Source: Leptolinea sp. UBA1437
GTDB taxonomy: Bacteria > Chloroflexota > Anaerolineae > Anaerolineales > Anaerolineaceae
NCBI GenBank assembly: GCA_002329625.1
Contig: DCTP01000024.1
Location: 1-11,568 of the forward strand
Direction: 5' to 3'
Length of the DNA: 11,568 bases
Below are positions 7,225 through 11,568 of the stretch, piece after piece. A program made the translations under genes and the position numbers. Each line of letters begins with the position of its first letter. Positions within the stretch are counted from its first letter, which is position 1. A model generated the notes under the pieces. That model searched no databases and was not told the origin of the DNA. It worked only from the letters and a program-made list of their open reading frames with translations.

Positions 7225-8004
7225 TCATTGTTCGGTTTGAAGGGCATCCGTTGATTGATTTTCCGGTAGGAGGAAATTCCGAATCTCCGCAACATATCGC
7301 TGCGGAAAGCGGCTGAATAATTCTCCGTGCCCCAAATTCCCGAATATTCTGATTCGCATGGTTGGCAAATATTCTTTCATCTTCTTTGCTGTTTTTGCCG
7401 GGTATGGTTCTCGTTGGCCATGCCAAAAAGTTACCTGAGCTTTGGTCTGTCCGACATGAGGTGAGATTTCATATTCAAATGCAGCTTTACAGGCATTTGT
7501 GATCGTTTTATCGGACAAATTAAAAAATAACATATTATAAAGAGGTTCAACATCCCCGCTTCCGGTCACTTTTTTCAAAAAAGAAGAGATATTTTTACCG
7601 TCCGTAAATTTGGATAACATAGAGATCCACATGGACGCATACGGTCTGCTGAGACTTCCCGGTGTGCTTGCGCAGGCTCCGTCCAGGATTACTCGATCCA
7701 TTTGGATTTTGTTCCGGGTCAATAATTCAATCGCAATCGTTCCTCCCAATGAAAATCCCAAGACCCCGTTGAGATGGCGATCGAAATCATCGGTGACCTT
7801 TTTTTCGATTTTTTCCGCTTCCTCTTGGACGGTTTGAAAATTGGACCGGTTGTCCGGATTATGCCCGTCCAGCACCGGAATAACCAAAAAATAATCATCC
7901 GTCAATAACGGAACAATTTCGTCGAAAGATTTCCAGGTCATCGCTAAGCCATGAAGCAGCATTAAAGAAGGATTTTTCTGATTTCCGAAAGTTTTAAAAT
8001 CCAT
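7225..8004 (-). CDS. Alpha/beta-fold hydrolase
   Basis: This 259-residue cytoplasmic protein has the catalytic layout of the family: oxyanion-hole LLHG (16-19), nucleophile elbow GFSLGG with Ser85 (83-88), likely acid Glu199 in WHGQREPYPA (194-203), and catalytic His226 in NLGHGE (223-228). Its length fits small esterases, lipases and related enzymes with a cap (about 115-175). No signal peptide is visible. The substrate cannot be told from sequence; the acid being Glu rather than Asp is a guess from position. The ribosome binding site (AAAGG, about 11 bases upstream) is weak. It stands alone between dnaG and the Nudix unit, with 201 and 148 bases of non-coding sequence on its two sides, so it is probably transcribed on its own. 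Confidence 0.85.
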   Translation of the reverse strand: MDFKTFGNQKNPSLMLLHGLAMTWKSFDEIVPLLTDDYFLVIPVLDGHNPDNRSNFQTVQEEAEKIEKKVTDDFDRHLNGVLGFSLGGTIAIELLTRNKIQMDRVILDGACASTPGSLSRPYASMWISMLSKFTDGKNISSFLKKVTGSGDVEPLYNMLFFNLSDKTITNACKAAFEYEISPHVGQTKAQVTFWHGQREPYPAKTAKKMKEYLPTMRIRIFGNLGHGELFSRFPQRYVAEIRNFLLPENQSTDALQTEQ

Positions 8005-8048
8005 GAATATCGCGCCTTTCTTTCAGGGAATGAAACGAATATTTACTC

Positions 8049-8075
8049 ATTATAATCAAGCCGGCGGCTTATCAA
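8049..8075 (-). promoter_or_regulatory. Candidate promoter of the hydrolase gene with a palindrome in the spacer
   Basis: On the minus strand TTGATA (8075-8070, 5 of 6 to the -35 consensus) is followed by a 15-base spacer and TATAAT (8054-8049, perfect -10). The start of transcription would be about 38 bases before the ATG at 8004. The spacer is shorter than the usual 16-18 and contains a 13-base perfect palindrome, AAGCCGGCGGCTT (8058-8070), which could be an operator. Sequence match only. Confidence 0.38.
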
Positions 8076-8093
8076 CCCAAAATGATAATTTTG

Positions 8094-8120
8094 TTTATCG
8101 ATTGGGAATGAACCGATAAA
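8094..8120 (-). repeat. Inverted repeat between the Nudix and hydrolase genes
   Basis: Arms of 10 bases (8094-8103 and 8111-8120) surround a 7-base loop. On DNA there is one mismatch, but in minus-strand RNA it becomes a G-U pair, so the stem is complete. It lies 33 bases after the Nudix gene stop and upstream of the hydrolase promoter candidate. There is no U-run, so it is not a standard terminator; it may stabilise a 3' end. A smaller repeat (CAAAAT / ATTTTG, 8078-8093) is next to it. Confidence 0.35.
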
Positions 8121-8152
8121 AACAATTCACAAGCAGAAACATATAATAAAAA

Positions 8153-8638
8153 TTACGCTACCGTAAATCGGATAAGATTATCCGATGTATTTCTCCGATC
8201 GATGATCCCAAAAATATAAGGATCTCCGGGCTTCCAATTCCAAACCGTTTCCAAATAAAAAGGGACGTCGGGTACCAACTCTAAATGTACCGCTTCGTCC
8301 TTGCGAAACCAACCGATTGTTCCTTCGGAACAGGAATGAAGATGATCGGCTAATTGATCGACGGACCCCTTAAATAAATGGATTTGGATTCCCACTTGTT
8401 CATCTGTAATGTCGGTCAAAATCCCGCACAGTGTCAGATTTAAGAGCGTCAATCCGCATTCTTCTTTCAATTCACGGCGTGCACATTCAAGAATAGTTTC
8501 GCCTCGTTCCACGTGTCCGCCCAATCCGTTATAAAGATGCGGGAAGTTCTTTTTATCCGGTGCTCCTTTTAACAGAAGAATTTTTTCATCATGAAAAATG
8601 AAGATTAAAGTTCTGGGAATGACCTGATATCTTTCCAT
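8153..8638 (-). CDS. Nudix hydrolase (MutT-like), intact box
   Basis: This 161-residue protein has a perfect Nudix box at about 41-63: G41-HVERG-E47-TILECAR-REL-K-EE-C-GL, with the metal-binding Glu59 and Glu60. It should be a Mg-dependent hydrolase of nucleoside diphosphate-linked compounds, such as 8-oxo-dGTP or ADP-ribose; the substrate is not deducible. The strand before the box, RTLIFIFHDEKILLLKG (9-25), and the later GWFRKDEAVHL fit the fold. I chose the ATG at 8638 because the frame upstream (back to an ATG at 8773) overlaps the small membrane protein gene in another phase and reads as Arg-rich nonsense before the fold begins. The ATG is 2 bases after the stop of that gene (TGAAAATG) with no clear ribosome binding site, so translation is probably coupled. 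Confidence 0.88.
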   Translation of the reverse strand: MERYQVIPRTLIFIFHDEKILLLKGAPDKKNFPHLYNGLGGHVERGETILECARRELKEECGLTLLNLTLCGILTDITDEQVGIQIHLFKGSVDQLADHLHSCSEGTIGWFRKDEAVHLELVPDVPFYLETVWNWKPGDPYIFGIIDRRNTSDNLIRFTVA

Positions 8639-8640
8639 TT

Positions 8641-8841
8641 TCAGAAACTGAAATCCAAGAAATTTGTCTTGGTAAGAATCGAAAAGACAACGATGATAAA
8701 AACAACCATTAATAGACAGCCGCAGCCGCAGCCCAAGATTCCGTTCCCGTAACCGAATTTTCTTTGTGCCCAATCATAAATATTTTTAACTAAAAAAAGT
8801 TGCAGCAAACCGCTCAAACAACCCTGTTTTTCGTCCTTCAT
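8641..8841 (-). CDS. Small Cys-rich membrane protein of unknown function
   Basis: This 66-residue protein is not from a family I recognise. It has a soluble N-terminus with one Cys (Cys8), an amphipathic part (about 11-30), then the motif GCGCGC (37-42; Cys38, Cys40, Cys42) running directly into one hydrophobic membrane segment (about 43-57) and a short tail. Three cysteines at every second residue at a membrane edge could bind metal, be acylated, or support self-assembly; this is speculation. The ATG at 8841 has AGAAAGG about 7 bases upstream, a good ribosome binding site. It is 2 bases from the Nudix gene, so the two should be made together. Length, start site and coupling make it a likely real gene. 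Confidence 0.65.
   Translation of the reverse strand: MKDEKQGCLSGLLQLFLVKNIYDWAQRKFGYGNGILGCGCGCLLMVVFIIVVFSILTKTNFLDFSF
8717..8733 (-). repeat. Short hexamer repeat encoding the GCGCGC motif
   Basis: CAGCCG occurs about 2.8 times in tandem on the plus strand. Read on the minus strand it encodes alternating Gly and Cys in the small membrane protein. The unit is in frame, so changes in copy number would add or remove Gly-Cys pairs without a frameshift. Confidence 0.6.
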
Positions 8842-8866
8842 TTATCTGCCTTTCTAATATGTGTTA

Positions 8867-8882
8867 TGTGATTTAAATCAGA
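8867..8882. promoter_or_regulatory. CRP/FNR-like palindromic site
   Basis: TGATTTAAATCA (8869-8880) is a perfect 12-base palindrome. The wider TGTGA-N6-TCAGA matches the CRP half-site pattern at 9 of 10 positions, and TGAT-N4-ATCA matches the FNR core. It lies 26-41 bases before the ATG of the small membrane protein, so a regulator here would more likely repress than activate from the usual -41.5 position. AT-rich palindromes also arise by chance. Confidence 0.35.
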
Positions 8883-8917
8883 AAGGGCATCCTTTTTTTT
8901 CACAGGGACACCCTTTC
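8881..8917 (-). terminator. Long hairpin after the four-repeat exported protein gene
   Basis: Arms at 8881-8892 and 8906-8917 enclose a 13-base loop containing an A8 run on the minus strand. In minus-strand RNA all 12 positions pair, two of them as adjacent G-U pairs; on the plus strand the same two positions are A-C mismatches. The structure begins 21 bases past the stop codon at 8939. The following bases, TGATTTAAATC, are only moderately U-rich, so it may be a weak terminator or a 3'-end/attenuation hairpin. Confidence 0.45.
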
Positions 8918-8938
8918 CGGTTGAATTGCTTTGTCCCG

Positions 8939-10378
8939 TTATTCGAGGCTGACGGACAGCTGATAATTCGATGCCGCTCCAAATGCCACCACATCGATCA
9001 GATAATCCTGGTCCCCCGGCAAGGTTCCGGACCAATAGGTTTGAAAAGCATTGTTATCCAAATATACAACACCGTCGCCCAATCCCATAATACGTAAATA
9101 GGCTTGCGGAGTTGCACCGCTGTTTAAATTAACGGTCATTACCTGATCTGCATGACCGAAAATCGTATAACTGACGACGCTATTGCTTCTAAGTGTTCCG
9201 GTTTTTACGGCATAACTGGTGGGAATATTTACCGGAATGACCAGATTCAATGTGAAGTCGGCGGGCTGCTGCCCATAATTACAGACATCCAAAAAGTAAG
9301 TTGCGGTTTGTTTCAATGGCATCATCCAATAATTCGAGTGATTGAAACTGTTGAGATAAACTGTTCCATAAATATCCGAAACTCCGAGACTGACCGATCC
9401 AGTCGCCGAATTTAACGTCGCGATCATTTTATAGTTATTTCCTCCGAAAAAGGAATAACGAATGCAATTGTTAGCTGAAACATTTCCCGAAATCCATGCG
9501 GAAGTTTCACCCGGAGAAAATTGGATCACACCGCCGTTCTGGGAAATCGGATAAGGCATCACCGGAACCGGTTGAGTCGTCGGACTAACCGGAACGGAGG
9601 GACCGGTCTGATCGAGAGGCGGAATAGTAAGTTGGAAGCTGAAATTCGTTCCGTTGCCGGGATTGAACAAAGTTAGATAATAGAGACCGGTGCTGTACAG
9701 TGGGGAAATATAATATTGCCACCTTTTTTCAGGGCTTAAGTAGATATATCCCGTTCCATCTTGGATGCCGGCAAAGACACTCCCATTGGTCGAAGTAACC
9801 GCAAGGGATAAAACTTGATTTTTTGATGCATAAAACTGATAGGTAATGTCACTTCCAGCGTCCAACCACCCACTGATCGTTGTGGAGGATTGACCTTCGG
9901 CGAATTGAATCGTACCTCCGCTCAGAGACTTTGGCTGTGAATAAATTGGTTGACCGGATTGAATCGGTTGAACGGGTACCTGATTTAGCGGCGGAATGGT
10001 GAGCTGTAAAACAAAATCTGTCCCGGGACCGGTATCCTGCACAGTAAGGTAATAAGTACCCGTCTGCGAAAGCGGCATCGTGTAGTACATATATTTCCGA
10101 TCCGGACTCAGATATGAGAAATAGTCTTTGGAATTACTGAACCCGATGACGGCGCTGTTGTTAGCGGATTTAACCGAAATCGAAACGATTTGACCAGAAA
10201 GCGCATAAAAAGAATACCGAATACTTTCGTTCGGTGCCAGGCTTCCCGAAATCCAGGCTGAACTTTCGCCCGCGCCAAATTGAATAACACCACCATCGAC
10301 TTGTGCGAAAGTCGGAAAAATGCTGACAAATAGCGATAAAAGTATCGCAAGAACAAAGGAACGGATCATTTTCTTCAT
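8939..10378 (-). CDS. Exported protein with four PPC-like repeats
   Basis: This 479-residue protein has a signal peptide (MKKMIRSF plus a hydrophobic core, likely cut after Ala25). Four related beta-rich domains follow: about 29-133, 154-257, 282-384 and 393-479. The first three begin with GGxIQF and a GxxSxxISG segment and the first two end in QLTIPPL-D/N-Q. All carry YxF-like and YYLT/YFLD-like strands, the pattern of the bacterial pre-peptidase C-terminal (PPC) fold. Pro/Gln-rich linkers join the first three. There is no catalytic domain, so it is likely a structural or binding surface protein. The Cys pair Cys305 and Cys366 in repeat 3 could form a disulphide. GGGAGG lies 5 bases before the ATG. 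The upstream gene on the same strand also ends in PPC-like domains. Confidence 0.85.
   Translation of the reverse strand: MKKMIRSFVLAILLSLFVSIFPTFAQVDGGVIQFGAGESSAWISGSLAPNESIRYSFYALSGQIVSISVKSANNSAVIGFSNSKDYFSYLSPDRKYMYYTMPLSQTGTYYLTVQDTGPGTDFVLQLTIPPLNQVPVQPIQSGQPIYSQPKSLSGGTIQFAEGQSSTTISGWLDAGSDITYQFYASKNQVLSLAVTSTNGSVFAGIQDGTGYIYLSPEKRWQYYISPLYSTGLYYLTLFNPGNGTNFSFQLTIPPLDQTGPSVPVSPTTQPVPVMPYPISQNGGVIQFSPGETSAWISGNVSANNCIRYSFFGGNNYKMIATLNSATGSVSLGVSDIYGTVYLNSFNHSNYWMMPLKQTATYFLDVCNYGQQPADFTLNLVIPVNIPTSYAVKTGTLRSNSVVSYTIFGHADQVMTVNLNSGATPQAYLRIMGLGDGVVYLDNNAFQTYWSGTLPGDQDYLIDVVAFGAASNYQLSVSLE
8942..10294 (-). repeat. Four internal PPC-like protein repeats
   Basis: Repeat 1 covers about 10294-9980, repeat 2 9919-9608, repeat 3 9535-9227 and repeat 4 9202-8942. 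Repeats 1-3 are closest to one another and share GG-x-IQF and ISG motifs. Repeat 4 has lost the GGxIQF opening. Divergence at DNA level is high, so the duplications are old. Confidence 0.75.
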
Positions 10379-10383
10379 TTAAT

Positions 10384-10389
10384 CCTCCC
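10384..10389 (-). promoter_or_regulatory. Strong ribosome binding site of the four-repeat protein gene
   Basis: GGGAGG lies 5 bases before the ATG at 10378 and directly touches an inverted repeat on its upstream side (10390-10414), so folding of that repeat could affect access to it. Confidence 0.8.
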
Positions 10390-10414
10390 GAAATATTCTG
10401 ATCTGGAATATTTC
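10390..10414. repeat. Perfect 9-bp inverted repeat in the leader of the four-repeat protein gene
   Basis: GAAATATTC (10390-10398) and GAATATTTC (10406-10414) are exact inverted copies around a 7-base spacer (TGATCTG). It fills much of the 60-base space between the two PPC genes. It may be an operator, an RNA hairpin next to the ribosome binding site, or a weak AT-rich terminator for the upstream gene. A TACAAT (minus strand, near 10430) is a possible -10 box but has no clear -35. Confidence 0.6.
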
Positions 10415-10438
10415 ATCTTTCATTTATTGTACTCAATC

Positions 10439-11568
10439 TTATAAACTATCAGGCTGAACACTCTCAAGCGACAGTTCATAATCAACCGTGGCAGATTCTG
10501 ATTTCATTTCAATCAGGAATTTATGCCCGTCTTTTCCCGATTGCCATGCCAGCGCTCGGTTAACATTCAAGGAATTTTCTTTACCGGAACTTAAATCGTA
10601 AATATGAAAATCAACCGGCTCGCCGTTCAAGATTTTCAAAGACAACATTAAATATTTTCCCGCCGGAATCTCTATTGTGAAACAGCGGGCTGAAGATGCA
10701 TGTAACTGATCCGACAATTCAATGACTGATTGATTTTTTGGAAAAGAAAGCCTTTCCGGCAATGAAAGCGCTAAATTGTAGTCCAAATCTTGATCAGGAG
10801 CAGTGATTTTCAAGTTATACCAACCATTTTCATTAAGGTCGAAGAACATTTCATTTGTTGATAGCTGCGGCTCAATGTTCGTTCCGATATTGTTTTGCAA
10901 AATTAAATTGAATTTAGGCAGCGATGATGAATCCGAGCTAATTCGTAATACTTGATCTTTGTTTGCAATAAACGTATAGGTTTTTTCGGTCTCGGATTTT
11001 ATTTTTCCAGAAATAACCACAGAATTGTCCAACTCGGAAAAATGAATCAATTCGAAATCAGGGATTTCAGTCGGCGTAATTGACTTCTTTTCACACGTTC
11101 CGTTATTCTCACAAGTGATAATCGGAGTGATGAAAATCACCGGAATCGGAGTTCCGGTCGGTTTTACGATGCTTTTCGTTGTGGTTGGGAAAGCGGTTTC
11201 AGTCGCCGCGACGGTTGGCGAAAGGAAAAGCGTCATCGTTTTTTGGAGAACCGCGGATGCGGTCCGGGTTGCGGTTAATGTTTCTGTTGGTTCGATCACT
11301 TTTGTCGCCGTCGGAAAATGTCTTGTCGCTGTGGCTGAAATAGGGGAATATGTCGGAAGCAAAGTATGAGTTATTTCCAAAGTCTTCGTATAAGTCGGTG
11401 AAAGTGTTACAGACGGAATAGAAAGGGTAATCAGAAAAGCTTTCGAATGATCTCTTTGCACTTTGAGCGGAGCGGCGGTAGCGATCAGTCTGAGGGGGAC
11501 TGTAGTAGGTTGCAAAGTGACAGTCAAATCAGGAATGACGATTGGTGTTGCGGTGGATGAATATTGCG
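10439..11568 (-). CDS. Thr/Pro-rich protein with two C-terminal PPC-like domains (5' partial)
   Basis: The frame is open to the right edge, so the N-terminus is missing; a TTG at 11527 is internal and has no signal peptide after it. About 376 residues are visible. Numbering from that TTG, residues 1-155 are a low-complexity Thr/Pro/Ala linker with motifs such as SPTVAATETAFPTTTK, typical of extracellular stalks in Chloroflexota, with a Cys pair (Cys139 and Cys145 in ITCENNGTCEKK) at its end. Two beta-rich PPC-like domains follow, about 159-256 (YTFIANKDQVLRIS, WYNLKITAP) and 262-356 (FTIEIPAGKYLMLSLKI, YELSLES). The missing N-terminus could hold a signal peptide, a membrane helix or a kinase/protease domain; this cannot be seen. 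It lies 60 bases upstream of another PPC gene on the same strand and is probably functionally related. Stop codon TAA at 10441-10439. Confidence 0.75.
   Translation of the reverse strand, partial: QYSSTATPIVIPDLTVTLQPTTVPLRLIATAAPLKVQRDHSKAFLITLSIPSVTLSPTYTKTLEITHTLLPTYSPISATATRHFPTATKVIEPTETLTATRTASAVLQKTMTLFLSPTVAATETAFPTTTKSIVKPTGTPIPVIFITPIITCENNGTCEKKSITPTEIPDFELIHFSELDNSVVISGKIKSETEKTYTFIANKDQVLRISSDSSSLPKFNLILQNNIGTNIEPQLSTNEMFFDLNENGWYNLKITAPDQDLDYNLALSLPERLSFPKNQSVIELSDQLHASSARCFTIEIPAGKYLMLSLKILNGEPVDFHIYDLSSGKENSLNVNRALAWQSGKDGHKFLIEMKSESATVDYELSLESVQPDSL

Noticed and set aside
8639..8773. 45-residue N-terminal extension of the intact Nudix hydrolase
   Set aside because: It overlaps the small membrane protein gene in another phase and reads as Arg-rich sequence with no fold; the ATG at 8638 follows the stop of that gene by 2 bases.
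11115..11369. Plus-strand open frame of Val/Gly/Ala-rich sequence
   Set aside because: It is the reverse reading of the Thr/Pro-rich stalk, whose biased codons keep the opposite strand open.
11525..11527. TTG as the real start of the Thr/Pro-rich protein
   Set aside because: The frame stays open to the window edge with the same Thr/Pro-type composition and there is no signal peptide after the TTG, so the gene very likely starts outside.
1..11568. CRISPR arrays, tRNA or rRNA genes, insertion sequences, integrase or toxin-antitoxin genes
   Set aside because: No regularly spaced repeats, no cloverleaf-like stretches, and no transposase, integrase or toxin motifs seen in any frame; the longest non-coding stretch is about 200 bases.

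Overview
The window looks like a chromosomal segment of a moderately AT-rich bacterium, most probably a Chloroflexota of the Anaerolineae type. This is inferred from several features: a dnaG-rpoD pair without rpsU, a sigma factor with an extra segment in region 3, a DnaG zinc motif of the form CFGxC, a DltB-like cluster with an unusual SGNH protein of a type I associate with Anaerolineae, and secreted Thr/Pro-rich proteins with PPC-like domains. No rRNA, tRNA, CRISPR array, transposase or integrase is visible. Family and lineage calls come from recognising motifs by eye, not from a database search.

Region 1 (1-2987, + strand) is a tight operon cut by the left edge. It encodes the C-terminal half of a DltB/AlgI-type membrane O-acyltransferase (MBOAT), a membrane-anchored SGNH/DltD-like protein, a secreted second SGNH-like protein whose nucleophile position is Cys, and a small phosphopantetheinyl carrier protein. 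Gaps between genes are 7-9 bases. Together they resemble a rearranged D-alanylation (Dlt-like) acyl-transfer system. An activating ligase is expected upstream, outside the window. The acyl group and acceptor are unknown.

Region 2 (3014-7023, - strand) is the information-processing block: dnaG (TTG start), overlapping rpoD by 11 bases, followed after one base by a Nudix-fold protein whose catalytic box has lost its metal-binding glutamates. It converges on region 1 with only 26 bases between the stop codons.

Region 3 (7024-8841, - strand) holds an alpha/beta hydrolase with its own promoter candidate, and a two-gene unit: a tiny Cys-rich membrane protein and an intact Nudix hydrolase 2 bases downstream. 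The spaces contain inverted repeats, including a 13-base palindrome between putative promoter boxes, a 12-bp hairpin that pairs fully only in minus-strand RNA, and a CRP/FNR-like palindrome.

Region 4 (8939-11568, - strand) encodes two exported proteins built from PPC-like beta domains. One is complete, with four repeats. The other is cut by the right edge and has a long Thr/Pro-rich linker followed by two domains. A perfect 9-bp inverted repeat abuts the ribosome binding site of the complete one.

Nothing here is a clear new defence or mobile system. The items most worth a second look are the Dlt-like cluster, the apparently dead Nudix protein coupled to rpoD, the Cys-rich membrane peptide coupled to a Nudix enzyme, and the structured intergenic sites.
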